A DNA stretch of 64,000 nt from Nocardioides eburneiflavus (GCF_004785795.1 NZ_SRRO01000001.1:744001-808000); one strand, 5' to 3'; positions 35,402-44,502 are shown, numbered from the stretch's first letter. Notes: a model not told the origin generated them from the sequence alone. Translations and numbers: made by a program.

Positions 35402-36790
35402 CTAGGCAGTGGGTGTCTGGACGCGGCGCGGAATGGTGAACCACGAGACCAGGCCGCCCACGACGAGCAGGGCGGCGCAGGCGAGCACCGCGGAGCCGTA
35501 CGCCGTGTCGAAGCGCGCCGGGTCGCGGTAGTCGTCGCCGGCCAGGCCGACCGCCATCGGGAGGGCAGCGATCGCGAGCAGGGACCCGGCGCGTGCCAGC
35601 GCGTTGTTGATGCCGCTGGCGACGCCCGCGACCTCGTCGGGGGCGGCCGCGAGGACCGTGGCCGTCAGCGGCGCGACCATCAGCGCCAGCCCGAGGCCGA
35701 AGACGGTGAGGCCGGGTGCGACGTCGCGCCACCAGGTCACGTCGGGGCCGACGCGCAGCAGCAGGAGCGTCCCTGCCGCCATCACCAGCGGGCCGAACGT
35801 CATCGGGACCCGCGGTCCGATGCGCTCGCCGAGCGCCCCGCCGCGTGCCGCGAGCAGCAGCATGCAGGCGGTGATCGGCAGCGTCGACAGGCCTGCCTGG
35901 AGGGCGTTGTAGCCACCGACCGTCTGCAGCTGGAGGACGAGGAAGAACAGGATCGCGCCGAGGGCGGCGTACACCACGAGGGTCATCAGGTTGGCGGCGC
36001 TGAAGGTCCGGTCGGCGAAGAGGCCGAGCGGCACCATCGGCCCACGGGAGCGACGCTCGACGGCGACGAAGACCACCGCGGCGACGAGGCCGCACCCCGC
36101 GGCCCAGAGGGTCACGGCCCCGCCGGCGTCGGTCAGCGCCCACGTGGTGCCGGCCAGGGCGAGGGCCGCCAGCACGGCGCCGGCGACGTCGAAGCGGCCC
36201 TGGGTCCGCGGGTCGCGGCTCTCGGGGACCCACGTCTGCGCCAGCCACACCGTCACTGCGGCGATCGGCAGGTTGATGAGGAAGATCCACCGCCACGACG
36301 CGTGGTCCACCAGCAGTCCGCCGACGAGCGGCCCGAGCGCAGCCGCGATCCCGCCGAGGCCCGACCAGGCGCCGATCGCCCGGCTGCGGTCCTCCGCGCG
36401 GAACGCACCCTGGATCATCGCCAGGCTCCCCGGGGTGAGCAGCGCGCCGCCGATGCCCTGCAGGACCCGCGCCACGACCAGCACCTCCGCGGTGGGCGCG
36501 AGCCCGCACAGCAGCGAGGCCAGCGCGAACCAGACGGTGCCGATCACGAAGACCCTCCGTCGGCCGAGCCGGTCGCCCAGCGAGCCGCCGAGCAGGATCA
36601 GGGAGGCGAGGGAGAGGAAGTAGCCGTTGGTGATCCACTGCAGCTGCGCGAGCGAGGCGTCGAGGTCCTCGCCCATCGTGCGGAGCGCGACGTTGACGAC
36701 CGTGCCGTCCAGCAGCGTCATCCCCGACCCGAGGGTCGCGGCCGCCACCACCGCGCGCGCCGACGGCGTACCCCAGGAGACTCCGCTCAC
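35402..36790 (-). CDS. MFS transporter, DHA2-like multidrug exporter
   Basis: The product has 462 aa with about 14 transmembrane helices. LDGTVVNVALRTMGEDL is the DHA2 helix-1 signature; GGSLGDRLGRRRVFV is MFS motif A; RVLQGIGGALLTPGSLAMI follows. It most likely exports drugs or metabolites with proton antiport. GTG 36790 is chosen because it precedes the first helix with a 13-residue lead; no strong ribosome site is visible. It ends 9 bp before the M15 lipoprotein gene starts on the same strand, so the two may be co-transcribed. Confidence 0.88.
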   Translation of the reverse strand: MSGVSWGTPSARAVVAAATLGSGMTLLDGTVVNVALRTMGEDLDASLAQLQWITNGYFLSLASLILLGGSLGDRLGRRRVFVIGTVWFALASLLCGLAPTAEVLVVARVLQGIGGALLTPGSLAMIQGAFRAEDRSRAIGAWSGLGGIAAALGPLVGGLLVDHASWRWIFLINLPIAAVTVWLAQTWVPESRDPRTQGRFDVAGAVLAALALAGTTWALTDAGGAVTLWAAGCGLVAAVVFVAVERRSRGPMVPLGLFADRTFSAANLMTLVVYAALGAILFFLVLQLQTVGGYNALQAGLSTLPITACMLLLAARGGALGERIGPRVPMTFGPLVMAAGTLLLLRVGPDVTWWRDVAPGLTVFGLGLALMVAPLTATVLAAAPDEVAGVASGINNALARAGSLLAIAALPMAVGLAGDDYRDPARFDTAYGSAVLACAALLVVGGLVSWFTIPRRVQTPTA

Positions 36791-36851
36791 GCGCCCAAGG
36801 CTAGGCGTCGACGGTGCCCTGACCGGCGGTCTAGAGCGACTCGCTCCGTCC

Positions 36852-36880
36852 TTGACCGGGACCGGGCGCAGTCGTTTGAT
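36852..36880 (+). promoter_or_regulatory. Sigma-70 type promoter of the M28 peptidase gene
   Basis: TTGACC (36852-36857), 17 bp, TTTGAT (36875-36880). This predicts a start near 36887 and a leader of about 60 nt with a C-rich tract before AGGAGA and ATG 36948. Confidence 0.5.
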
Positions 36881-36947
36881 CGCGAGAGACGTCCGCCACC
36901 CCCAACCCCCCACCCCCCGACGGGCGCACGACAGGTCAGGAGACCCC

Positions 36948-38591
36948 ATGAACCTCTCGACGCCATCGCCTCGGCGCGCCTCGCGCGCCGCGGGCTCGAT
37001 CGCGCTGGCGCTCGTCGCCGGCGCCCTCACCTGGGCAGGCACGGCAGTGCCCGCCGAGGCCGCACCGCCGTCGTGCCTCAAGCGCACCAACAACACCCAC
37101 GCGAAGCTCCTCGAGTGCGTCACCCTCGACGGCGTGCGCGGGCACCAGGCCGCGTTCCAGCGCATCGCCGACGCCAACGACGACGAGTTCTACCCCGGCA
37201 CCCGGGTCGCCGGCACCGAGGGCTACGCGGCGAGCGTCGACTACGTCGCCGGCAAGCTCCGCGCCGCCGGCTACACGGTCACCCTCGACCCGTTCGACTT
37301 CCAGTTCGTCTTCCCCGCGCTGCTGCGCCAGCTCACCCCCGTGTCGGCGGACTACGCGACCGGCACCTACACCGGCTCCGGCAACGGCGACGTCACCGGC
37401 TCCGTCGTCCCGGTCGACCTCGCCCTGACGCCGCCGCGCGACAGCACCAGCGGGTGCGAGGCCGCCGACTTCGCCGGCCTCGACTTCAGCGGCCCCAACG
37501 ACATCGCACTGGTCCAGCGCGGGACGTGCGCGTTCGCGATCAAGGCCGTCAACGCCCAGGCCGCCGGCGCCGAGGCCGTCGTCATCTTCAACCAGGGCAA
37601 CGACCCGACCCGCGAGGGTCTCATCGTGGGCACCCTCAACCCGTCGTCGGTGCCGGTCACCATCCCGGTCGTCGGTGCCAGCTTCGCCGACGGCGCCGCC
37701 CTGGCGCAGGCCGGCTCCACCGCTCGCGTCCGCGTCCTGCCCAGCGAGACCCGTACGGACTACAACGTGCTGGCCGAGAAGCGCGGCGTCCTGAACCCGG
37801 ACAACGTCGTGATGAGCGGTGCTCACCTCGACAGCGTGGCGGCCGGCCCCGGCATCAACGACAACGGCTCCGGATCCGCCGCGCTGCTCGAGACCGCCCT
37901 CCAGATGGCGAAGGTCAAGCCGCTCAACACCGTGCGCTACGCCTGGTGGGGTGCGGAGGAGGCCGGCCTGCTCGGCTCGACGGCGTACGTCACCGGCCTG
38001 TCCCAGGCCGAGCGTGACCGCATCGCGCTCTACCTCAACTACGACATGGTGGGCTCGCCCAACCACGTCCTGATGACGTACGACGCCGACGAGTCGACCT
38101 TCCCGGCGCCCGCCGGCGTGCCGATCCCGGCCGGGTCCGAGGCGATCGAGGAGCTGTACGAGGGGGTCTACACGTCCCTGGGCCGGCCCTACGACGACAC
38201 GCAGTTCTCCGGTCGCAGCGACTACCAGGCGTTCATCGTCGCCGGGATCCCGTCCGGCGGCCTGTTCACCGGCGCGGAGGTCGTCAAGACCCCGACGCAG
38301 CAGGCCATCTGGGGCGGCACGGCCGGCCAGCAGTTCGACCCGTGCTACCACCTCGCCTGCGACACCTTCGCGAACAACAACAACGCGGCGCTCGACGTCA
38401 ACAGCGACCTCATCGCCTACGCCGCGCTGACGTACGCGTACTCGACCGAGGCCGTCAACGGCGTCGTGGGCGAGCCCGTGCCGGAGTCGGTCCCGCTCCC
38501 CGAGCCGACCGGCCCGGAGGGCACGTTCTGCACCACGGCCGGGTGCCCGTCCGGTGGTCTCCACGACGACCACGAGGGCGAGAGCGAGTGA
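36948..38591 (+). CDS. Secreted M28-family aminopeptidase with PA domain
   Basis: The product has 547 aa. A Sec signal ends near AEAAP. A PA insert (about 130-260; VQRGTCAFAIKAVNAQAAGA and VVIFNQG) precedes the co-catalytic dizinc domain: SGAHLDSV (His, Asp), NDNGSGSAALLE (bridging Asp), WWGAEEAGLLGS (general base Glu and zinc Glu), NYDMVGS (Asp) and CYHLACDTF (His within a disulfide). The set is complete. It removes N-terminal residues from extracellular peptides. The C-terminal 40 residues are Pro/Glu-rich with two Cys. Start ATG 36948 has AGGAGA upstream. Confidence 0.92.
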   Translation: MNLSTPSPRRASRAAGSIALALVAGALTWAGTAVPAEAAPPSCLKRTNNTHAKLLECVTLDGVRGHQAAFQRIADANDDEFYPGTRVAGTEGYAASVDYVAGKLRAAGYTVTLDPFDFQFVFPALLRQLTPVSADYATGTYTGSGNGDVTGSVVPVDLALTPPRDSTSGCEAADFAGLDFSGPNDIALVQRGTCAFAIKAVNAQAAGAEAVVIFNQGNDPTREGLIVGTLNPSSVPVTIPVVGASFADGAALAQAGSTARVRVLPSETRTDYNVLAEKRGVLNPDNVVMSGAHLDSVAAGPGINDNGSGSAALLETALQMAKVKPLNTVRYAWWGAEEAGLLGSTAYVTGLSQAERDRIALYLNYDMVGSPNHVLMTYDADESTFPAPAGVPIPAGSEAIEELYEGVYTSLGRPYDDTQFSGRSDYQAFIVAGIPSGGLFTGAEVVKTPTQQAIWGGTAGQQFDPCYHLACDTFANNNNAALDVNSDLIAYAALTYAYSTEAVNGVVGEPVPESVPLPEPTGPEGTFCTTAGCPSGGLHDDHEGESE

Positions 38592-38629
38592 CCGGAGGCG
38601 CGTGACATCACGCGAGTGAGAGGGGGACG

Positions 38630-38652
38630 GCCGCCGGCAGCACCGGCGGCCG
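38630..38652. terminator. Hairpin terminator between M28 peptidase and TetR genes
   Basis: GGCCGCCGG (38630-38638) pairs perfectly with 38644-38652 around a CAGCA loop, between converging genes. 9-bp all-GC stem, no U-tract, probably bidirectional. Confidence 0.75.
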
Positions 38653-38661
38653 CTCCTCCGC

Positions 38662-39225
38662 TCAGCCCCCGAGGACCTGTCCCGCGAGCCACGCAATGTC
38701 GGCGCCGGTCTGCTCCGGCGAGCCGGACGGCTGCATGACGTGGCTGAGCACGACCCGGACGACCATGTCGATCGCCGGGTCGAGGTGGTCGGGGTCGATG
38801 CCCGGTGCGTACGGCGCGACCCGCGCGCTGATGACCTCCTTGGCCACGCCCAGCAGCCCGGCGGCGTTGGTCGTCAGCAGCGGGAGCAGCTCGGTGTCGG
38901 CGCCGTGGGTCGCGCTGACCACGGCGTGCAGCAGCTTGTTGGCGCTGGCGTGGGTGAGCACGTCGGTGACGGCCTTCTCGATGGCGGCGGCCAGGTCGTC
39001 GGGGCGGGCGTCGAAGGCCTGCTCCACCACCTGGAGGAAGCGGGCCAGCTCCTCGAGGATCATCGTCTCGGCGAGCGCCGGCTTGGAGCCCACCTCGTTG
39101 TAGACGGTCTGCCGGCTCACCCCGGCCGCCTCGGCGAGGCGCGCCATCGTCACCGACGCCCACCCCGACGAGGTCGTCATCTCGACGGCCGCCGCGACGA
39201 TGCGGTCGCGGGTCGTCTCGGGCAT
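38662..39225 (-). CDS. TetR-family regulator, probable repressor of the alkane hydroxylase gene
   Basis: The product has 187 aa. N-terminal HTH: TRDRIVAAAVEMTTSSGW and RLAEAAGVSRQTVYNEVGSK. The C-terminal domain carries DIAWLAGQVLGG. TetR genes directly downstream of alkB-rubredoxin genes (AlkU type) are usual in actinobacteria and repress the alk operon until alkanes are present. Two matching palindromes overlap the alkB promoter (40774-40829) and are the expected binding sites. The gap of 38 bp to alkB suggests co-transcription, giving negative feedback. Confidence 0.85.
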   Translation of the reverse strand: MPETTRDRIVAAAVEMTTSSGWASVTMARLAEAAGVSRQTVYNEVGSKPALAETMILEELARFLQVVEQAFDARPDDLAAAIEKAVTDVLTHASANKLLHAVVSATHGADTELLPLLTTNAAGLLGVAKEVISARVAPYAPGIDPDHLDPAIDMVVRVVLSHVMQPSGSPEQTGADIAWLAGQVLGG

Positions 39226-39263
39226 GCGCCGAGTCTAGGAGCCCCCGGCGTACGCACCGATCG

Positions 39264-40751
39264 TCAGGCGACCGACCGCTCGGGCTCGCAGGGCACGAAG
39301 TCGACCTTCTCGCGCACGCCGCAGTCGGGGCAGCACCAGTCGTCGGGGATGTCGGCCCAGGCGGTGCCGGCGGCGAAGCCCTCGTGCTCGTCGCCCGCCG
39401 CGACCTCGTAGACGTACTCGCAGCTCGGGCAGCGCGCGGCGAGCACCTCCTTCTGCGTCTGCCGCTCCTGGGTCTCGACACGGGCTCGTTCCTCGCCCTG
39501 CTCAACCGGCGGAGGTGCGGCGGCGTAGCGGCGGAGGTAGGTCTCGCGCTTGCGCGGGCTGATGTTGGCGAGCGACACGTCGCCGCCGAAGTGGTCGACC
39601 ACGCGCTGGTCCATCACCCGGCGCCAGACGGCGGGCACGATGGCCAGGACGATCATCCCGGCGTACCCCGTCGGGAGCACCGGGCTCTCCTCGAAGTCGC
39701 GCAGCGTCTGGTAGCGCCGCGTCGGGTTGGCATGGTGGTCGCTGTGCCGCTGGAGGTGGTAGAGCAACACGTTGGTCGCGATGTTGTTGGAGTTCCAGCT
39801 GTGGCTGGGCAGCACCCGCTCGTAGCGCTGGCGCTCGCCCTCGCCGACCTTCTGCCGCAGCATCCCGTAGTGCTCCATGTAGTTGACGACCTCGAGCAGG
39901 GAGAACCCGACGACCGCCTGGATGACGAGGAAGGGCAGCACCTCGACGCCGAAGGCGGCGATGATCGCGGCCCACAGCACGACCGTCATCAGCCACGCGT
40001 TGAGCACGTCGTTGTCCAGGCGCCAGGGGCTCTGCTTGCGGCGGGCCAGGCGACGCTTCTCCAGGCGCCAGGCAGACCTCAGGGAGCCACCGACCGTACG
40101 GGGCCAGAACTGGTAGAAGTTCTCGCCCAGCCGGGCGCTCGCCGGGTCCTCCGGGGTCGCGACGCGGACGTGGTGGCCGCGGTTGTGCTCGATGTAGAAG
40201 TGGCCGTAGAAGACCTGCGCGAGCGCGATCTTGGACAGCCAGCGCTCGTTGGCCTCCTTCTTGTGGCCGAGCTCGTGCGCGGTGTTGATGCCGATGCCGC
40301 CGATGCAGCCGATGGAGACGGCCAGTCCGATCTTGTCGAGCGTCGACAGCGGCTGGTCGGCGAGCAGGCCGAAGCCGTCCCAGCCGCCGACCACTGCCAT
40401 GGCGCCGAGGAAGCCGGCGTACTGGATCGGGAGGAAGAGATAGGTGATCCAGCGGTAGTAGCGGTCCTGCTCCAGCGCCTCGATGACGTCGTCCGGCGGG
40501 TTGGAGCGGTCGAGCCCCGCGACGAGGTCGATCGCCGGGACGACGCCGAGGATCACGATCGGCCCGATCCAGAACCAGACGCTCCAACCGGTCGCGAGGT
40601 GGCCGCCGAAGGCGACGAACGCCAGGCTCGGCACCACCAGGCCGATCAGCCAGAGGTAGCGCTTGCGGTCCTTCCAGAGCTCCGTCGTGCCGTCGGGCAC
40701 CGTGCCGCTGGGGGCGAGTCGCGTGGGCATCCGGGTGGGGTAGCCGGCCAT
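39264..40751 (-). CDS. alkB: Alkane 1-monooxygenase fused to C-terminal rubredoxin
   Basis: The product has 495 aa. The integral membrane diiron hydroxylase carries the three His boxes HELGH (159-163), EHNRGHH (188-194) and LQRHSDHH (333-340), plus NYMEHYG (the HYG motif, 290-296) and six helices. Rubredoxin follows from residue 441 (CPSCEYVY, then WCCPDCG), delivering electrons in cis. It hydroxylates medium to long-chain n-alkanes to 1-alkanols. The fusion form (AlkB-Rd) is known from Nocardioides, Dietzia and Prauserella. The linker residues 413-428 are encoded by a palindromic repeat. AGGAGG lies 8 nt before ATG 40751. A rubredoxin reductase is not present nearby. Confidence 0.95.
   Translation of the reverse strand: MAGYPTRMPTRLAPSGTVPDGTTELWKDRKRYLWLIGLVVPSLAFVAFGGHLATGWSVWFWIGPIVILGVVPAIDLVAGLDRSNPPDDVIEALEQDRYYRWITYLFLPIQYAGFLGAMAVVGGWDGFGLLADQPLSTLDKIGLAVSIGCIGGIGINTAHELGHKKEANERWLSKIALAQVFYGHFYIEHNRGHHVRVATPEDPASARLGENFYQFWPRTVGGSLRSAWRLEKRRLARRKQSPWRLDNDVLNAWLMTVVLWAAIIAAFGVEVLPFLVIQAVVGFSLLEVVNYMEHYGMLRQKVGEGERQRYERVLPSHSWNSNNIATNVLLYHLQRHSDHHANPTRRYQTLRDFEESPVLPTGYAGMIVLAIVPAVWRRVMDQRVVDHFGGDVSLANISPRKRETYLRRYAAAPPPVEQGEERARVETQERQTQKEVLAARCPSCEYVYEVAAGDEHEGFAAGTAWADIPDDWCCPDCGVREKVDFVPCEPERSVA
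39471..39512. repeat. Type-1 palindromic repeat R5, inside alkB between hydroxylase and rubredoxin
   Basis: Plus strand GGTCTCGACACGGGCTCGTT ... CTCAACCGGCGG. It lies in the opposite orientation to R3 relative to its host gene and is read as PPVEQGEERARVET, forming the interdomain linker. Confidence 0.75.
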
Positions 40752-40773
40752 GGTCGTGACCTCCTGCCGTGGG

Positions 40774-40829
40774 GTTTACAAGACCATACGATCTGTAAAC
40801 TCCTTTGACAAGAGCCATTGATCTGTCAA
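40774..40829 (-). promoter_or_regulatory. alkB promoter with two tandem TetR-type operators
   Basis: On the minus strand the promoter is TTGTCA (40806-40811), 17 bp, TATGGT (40783-40788). Operator 1 is GTTTACA-N13-TGTAAAC (40774-40800), over the -10 and start point. Operator 2 is TTGACA-N13-TGTCAA (40805-40829), over the -35. The two share most inner bases (AAGA-CCAT-GATCTGT), lie 30 bp apart, and fit repression by the TetR protein encoded downstream of alkB. Confidence 0.75.
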
Positions 40830-40892
40830 CAGCCGTCTCGTCGGGTGTTGCCCCCGTCACACCTCCCGAGCGCTGGCGATAGGTTGTGTGCC

Positions 40893-41648
40893 ATGGAACA
40901 CCCCTTCGGCATCGACTTCGGCGGCACCGGCATCAAGGGCGCCCCTGTCGACCTCGAGGTCGGCGACTTCGCCCACGACCGGGTCCGGATCGACACCCCC
41001 AAGCCGGCGACGCCGCAGGCCGTCGCCAAGGTCTTCGGCGAGATCGTCGGCAGCTTCCCCGCCTCGACCAGGCCCGTCGGGGTGACCGTGCCCGGCATCG
41101 TGCGCCGCGGCGTCGTGCTGTCGGCCGCCAACATCGACAAGTCGTGGATCGGCGAGGACGCCGACGCCATCTTCACCGAGGCGCTCGGCCGCGAGGTCCA
41201 CGTCGTCAACGACGCGGACGCCGCCGGGCTCGCCGAGGCCGAGTACGGCGCGGCGAAGGGCCGCGGCGGTCTCGTCATGGTCATCACGCTCGGCACCGGC
41301 ATCGGCTCGGCGATGATCTGGGACGGCCAGCTCGTGCCCAACTCCGAGATGGGCCACCTCGAGCTCGACGGCGCGGTCGCCGAGGTCACCACCGCCACCA
41401 GCGCGCGCGAGCGCGAGGGGCTGACCTGGGAGGCGTGGGCGAAGCGGCTCACCGCCTACTTCCGCCACCTCGACCGGCTGTTCTCCCCCGACCTGTTCGT
41501 GATCGGCGGCGGGGTCAGCAAGTCGTGGGACAAGTTCGGCCACCTGATCGAGGTCGAGACCGAGATGGTCCCCGCCACGCTCCAGAACCGCGCTGGCATC
41601 GTCGGCGCCGCGCTCGTCGCGCACCGCAAGGCCGGCAGCTCCGACTGA
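40893..41648 (+). CDS. ppgK: Polyphosphate--glucose phosphotransferase (ROK family)
   Basis: The product has 251 aa. IDFGGTGIKGAPVDL is the phosphate-1 loop and VITLGTGIGSAMI the phosphate-2 region of ROK sugar kinases; TVPGIVRRG and NDADAAGLAEAEYG hold the catalytic Asp. PpgK phosphorylates glucose to glucose-6-phosphate using polyphosphate (and often ATP) and is characteristic of actinobacteria. The short ROK length without the ROK zinc-finger and regulator HTH fits. ATG 40893 is chosen as the residue just before the loop. It is divergent from alkB but has no shared operator. Confidence 0.9.
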   Translation: MEHPFGIDFGGTGIKGAPVDLEVGDFAHDRVRIDTPKPATPQAVAKVFGEIVGSFPASTRPVGVTVPGIVRRGVVLSAANIDKSWIGEDADAIFTEALGREVHVVNDADAAGLAEAEYGAAKGRGGLVMVITLGTGIGSAMIWDGQLVPNSEMGHLELDGAVAEVTTATSAREREGLTWEAWAKRLTAYFRHLDRLFSPDLFVIGGGVSKSWDKFGHLIEVETEMVPATLQNRAGIVGAALVAHRKAGSSD

Positions 41649-41662
41649 GCTGCCTCCTGGTC

Positions 41663-41688
41663 GCAACCACCGGCTACCCGGTGGTTGC
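41663..41688. terminator. Hairpin terminator between ppgK and MarR genes
   Basis: GCAACCACCGG (41663-41673) pairs perfectly with 41678-41688 around CTAC. The 11-bp stem sits 15 nt after the ppgK stop between converging genes. Confidence 0.8.
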
Positions 41689-41747
41689 CGCGCTTCCTGC
41701 CCGCTGCAACGGCCGACAACCGTACGAAAGGGACTGGAACCCCTGCC

Positions 41748-42233
41748 CTACGGCTCGAGGACCCGCTCGAAGGCCGCGGCGGCCCCGCGCAGGTAGCGCT
41801 CGACCACGGCCTTCTCCTCCTCGGTGAAGGAGGCGTCGTGCCGGTCGAGCGCGGCGAACATCGGCATCAGGTGCCCGACGACCTCGCCGCGCCCGGAGTC
41901 GGTGATGTGGAGGTCGGTGCGCCGGCGGTCCAGCTCGTGGGGGCGGCGCTCGACGTGGCCGCGGGCGACCAGTCGGTCGACGATGCCGGTGGCGGCCGCC
42001 GTCGACACCTCGAGGCGTCGTGCCACCTCGGCCGGCCCGATCTGCTCACGGCTGAGGTGCTCGAGCGTGACCAGCTCGGTCTCGCTGAGCCCGGCGCGGC
42101 GGGCCACCACGTGGGTGACGCGGCTGCCCGCGGCGACGAGGTCACGCAGCGCCAGGAGCGTCGGCGGCTGCGTCCGCTCCCGACCGCGCTCGACCCACGG
42201 AGGGACCGCGTCGGGCTGGTGCTGGTCGGTCAC
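41748..42233 (-). CDS. MarR-family transcriptional regulator
   Basis: The product has about 161 aa. The winged HTH reads EIGPAEVARRLEVSTAAATGIV (HTH) with the wing RRPHELDRRRTDLHITDSG; the DRR motif and flanking helices are canonical for MarR. It is divergent from an MMPL transporter gene across 152 bp that contain a palindrome, so it probably represses the transporter and itself. GTG 42233 is preferred; upstream frame to 42350 adds low-complexity Arg/His residues and crosses the promoter. The ligand is unknown. Confidence 0.85.
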   Translation of the reverse strand: MTDQHQPDAVPPWVERGRERTQPPTLLALRDLVAAGSRVTHVVARRAGLSETELVTLEHLSREQIGPAEVARRLEVSTAAATGIVDRLVARGHVERRPHELDRRRTDLHITDSGRGEVVGHLMPMFAALDRHDASFTEEEKAVVERYLRGAAAAFERVLEP

Positions 42234-42317
42234 GCGAGGGCTCCGGTGTCGTGGTCGTGCCTGCAGGCGGCGGCGCGGGTGGCGGTGCTGGTGGCTTGCC
42301 AGCGTAACCACGCTACC

Positions 42318-42335
42318 GTTAACTTGATAAGTAAC
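42318..42335. promoter_or_regulatory. Probable MarR operator in the marR-mmpL divergent region
   Basis: GTTAACTTGATAAGTAAC is a palindrome (GTTAACTT/AAGTAAC around GAT) with one extra base in the left arm. It is the only AT-rich stretch in the gap. TAACTTG recurs directly after it (42333-42339). Confidence 0.45.
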
Positions 42336-42385
42336 TTGGTTAGCAATCACCTTGCCTAGCGACCTCCCCGACCTGAGGATCCTCC

Positions 42386-44479
42386 GTGTCCCACCACCGC
42401 ATCCCCGCGCCTGCCCGTGCCCTCACCGGTCCCCGACTCGCGTGGCTCGTGGCCCTCGGGCCCCTCCTGATGGCACTCGCCGTGATCGCCTTCCTGCCCG
42501 AGGGCGAGCGGGAGGCATCCCCGGTCGACACCCGCCCCGCGGGTGCCGACAGCACGCTCGCGGTCGAGCTCGCCGAGCAGCTGCCCGAGGACGAGGGCCA
42601 GGTCGCCATCGTCCTGTGGACGGCCGGGTCCGGGGAGCTCGACGAGTCCGTACGCGGCCAGCTCACCGAGCAGGGTGTCGCCCTGCTCGCCGCCGCCGGC
42701 GACGAGGGCCGGGGCGGGAATCCCGACGGACCCCCCCGAGGCGCAGAGGGCCAGCAGTCCCCCGTCGTCGTGGCCGAGGACGGGACGGCCGCCTTCGTCG
42801 CGGTCCCGGTGACCTCCACGTCGGCCACCGACAACATCGACCGGGTCGAGGAGCTGCGCGACCGGCTGCGCGAGGACGCCCCGGACGACGTCGAGGTCCA
42901 GGTGACCGGGCCGGCCGGCATCCAGGCCGACATCGGGCAGGTCTTCGACGGCGCCGACATCCGACTGCTCGCCACCACGGCCGCGATCGTGGCGCTCCTG
43001 TTGATCATCACCTACCGCAGCCCGGTTCTCTGGCTGGTGCCGCTGGCCGTCGTGGGCATCGCCGACCGCTTCGCGGCCATCGTCGCCACCAACGTGCTCG
43101 AGGTGGCGGGCGTCGCGTGGGACGAGTCGACCGTCGGCATCCTGAGCGTGCTGGTCTTCGGCGCCGGCACCGACTACGCCCTGCTGCTCATCTCCCGCTA
43201 CCGCGACGAGCTCAAGACCACCGACTCGCGCCACGAGGCGATGGCGCGGGCGCTGTCGCGGACCTTCGAGGCCGTGCTCTCCAGCGCGACGACCGTCGTG
43301 CTCGGCCTGCTGACCCTGCTGCTCTCCGCGATCCCGACCACTCGCGGCCTCGGCCTCGCCTGTGCGGTCGGCGTGGTGATCGCCGCGACCTTCGCCCTCG
43401 TCGTGCTGCCGGCGGCACTCGTGCTGTTCGGCCGCTGGGTGTTCTGGCCGCGGGTGCCGCACGTCGGCGACGCGGTGCTGGTCGACTCGCGCGGCGTGTG
43501 GCGCCGGGTCGGCGACGCCGTGGCCCGTCGCCCGCGCACGTTCGTGGCCGGCACGGTGGCCGGTCTCGCCCTGCTCGCCGTCGGCACCACCTCGATCATC
43601 ACGGGCCTCGACCCGGCCGACCAGTTCCTCCAGCGACCCGAGGCCATCGCGGCCGCCGAGCGCCTCGGCGAGTCCTTCCCCGCCGGCACCTCCGACCCCG
43701 TCCAGGTCGTCACCCGCGCCGAGCCCGAGCAGGTGCTCGCCGCGGTGGAGACCGTCGACGGGGTCGACTCCGCCCGCATCACGACGAACGCCGACGGCAT
43801 CGCGCTCATCGACGCCGTCCCCGACGCGGCGCCGGGCAGCGACGCCGCCGAGGCGGTCGTGCTCGACGTCCGAGACGCGGTCGCCGGCTTCGACGACACC
43901 CACGTGGGCGGAGGGGACGCGGAGTCGATCGACGCGGCCGACCACGCCGCGCAGGACCGCCTGCTCATCCTCCCGCTCATCCTCCTGCTGGTGCTGGGGG
44001 CGCTCGTGCTGCTGCTGCGCTCGCTGGTCGCACCGCTCCTGCTCGTCGCGACCGTGCTGGCGACGTACGCCGCGAGCATGGGCGCGTCCTGGTGGCTGTT
44101 CCAGTGGGTCTTCGACTTCCCGGCGATGGACACCGGGGTGCCGCTCCTGGCGTTCCTGTTCCTGGTCGCGCTGGGCGTGGACTACAACATCTTCCTCGTC
44201 ACCCGGGCCCGCGAGGAGGCGCGCGAGCACGGCACCCGTACGGGCATGCTCCGCGCGCTGACCGCGACCGGAGGCGTCATCACGAGCGCCGGCATCCTGC
44301 TCGCCGCGGTCTTCGCCGTCCTCGGCGTGCTGCCACTGGTCGTGCTCGCCCAGCTCGGCGCGATCATCTTCGTCGGCGTGCTGCTCGACACCCTCGTCGT
44401 GCGCACGGTGCTGGTCCCGGCGCTCGCGCTGACCCTCGGCGAGACGTTCTGGTGGCCGCGGAAGGTCGGGCCCGCCTGA
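42386..44479 (+). CDS. MMPL/RND-family membrane transporter
   Basis: The product has 697 aa with the two-fold MMPL layout: one N-terminal helix, an extracellular loop (about 45-200), five helices, a linker, then a second helix-loop-five-helix unit. FGAGTDYALLLISRYRDEL and ALGVDYNIFLVTRAREEA are the paired GxDY motifs whose Asp-Tyr pairs relay protons. The family exports lipids, polyketides or drugs. It is divergent from a MarR gene, the arrangement of an inducible efflux pump. GTG 42386 has only a weak Shine-Dalgarno. The substrate is not deducible. Confidence 0.88.
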   Translation: MSHHRIPAPARALTGPRLAWLVALGPLLMALAVIAFLPEGEREASPVDTRPAGADSTLAVELAEQLPEDEGQVAIVLWTAGSGELDESVRGQLTEQGVALLAAAGDEGRGGNPDGPPRGAEGQQSPVVVAEDGTAAFVAVPVTSTSATDNIDRVEELRDRLREDAPDDVEVQVTGPAGIQADIGQVFDGADIRLLATTAAIVALLLIITYRSPVLWLVPLAVVGIADRFAAIVATNVLEVAGVAWDESTVGILSVLVFGAGTDYALLLISRYRDELKTTDSRHEAMARALSRTFEAVLSSATTVVLGLLTLLLSAIPTTRGLGLACAVGVVIAATFALVVLPAALVLFGRWVFWPRVPHVGDAVLVDSRGVWRRVGDAVARRPRTFVAGTVAGLALLAVGTTSIITGLDPADQFLQRPEAIAAAERLGESFPAGTSDPVQVVTRAEPEQVLAAVETVDGVDSARITTNADGIALIDAVPDAAPGSDAAEAVVLDVRDAVAGFDDTHVGGGDAESIDAADHAAQDRLLILPLILLLVLGALVLLLRSLVAPLLLVATVLATYAASMGASWWLFQWVFDFPAMDTGVPLLAFLFLVALGVDYNIFLVTRAREEAREHGTRTGMLRALTATGGVITSAGILLAAVFAVLGVLPLVVLAQLGAIIFVGVLLDTLVVRTVLVPALALTLGETFWWPRKVGPA

Positions 44480-44502
44480 CCCGGCGCGAGAGCGAGCGCG
44501 GG

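Noticed and set aside
30224..38017. A 2597-residue open frame on the plus strand
   Set aside because: It runs antisense or out of frame through at least seven well-supported genes; composition is the Arg/Pro/Ala-rich pattern of GC-rich shadow frames.
41690..41735. A GGCAACC-like promoter before the marR terminator region
   Set aside because: The spacing and the -10 do not match the two sites at 13 and 14 kb, and it would drive no gene.
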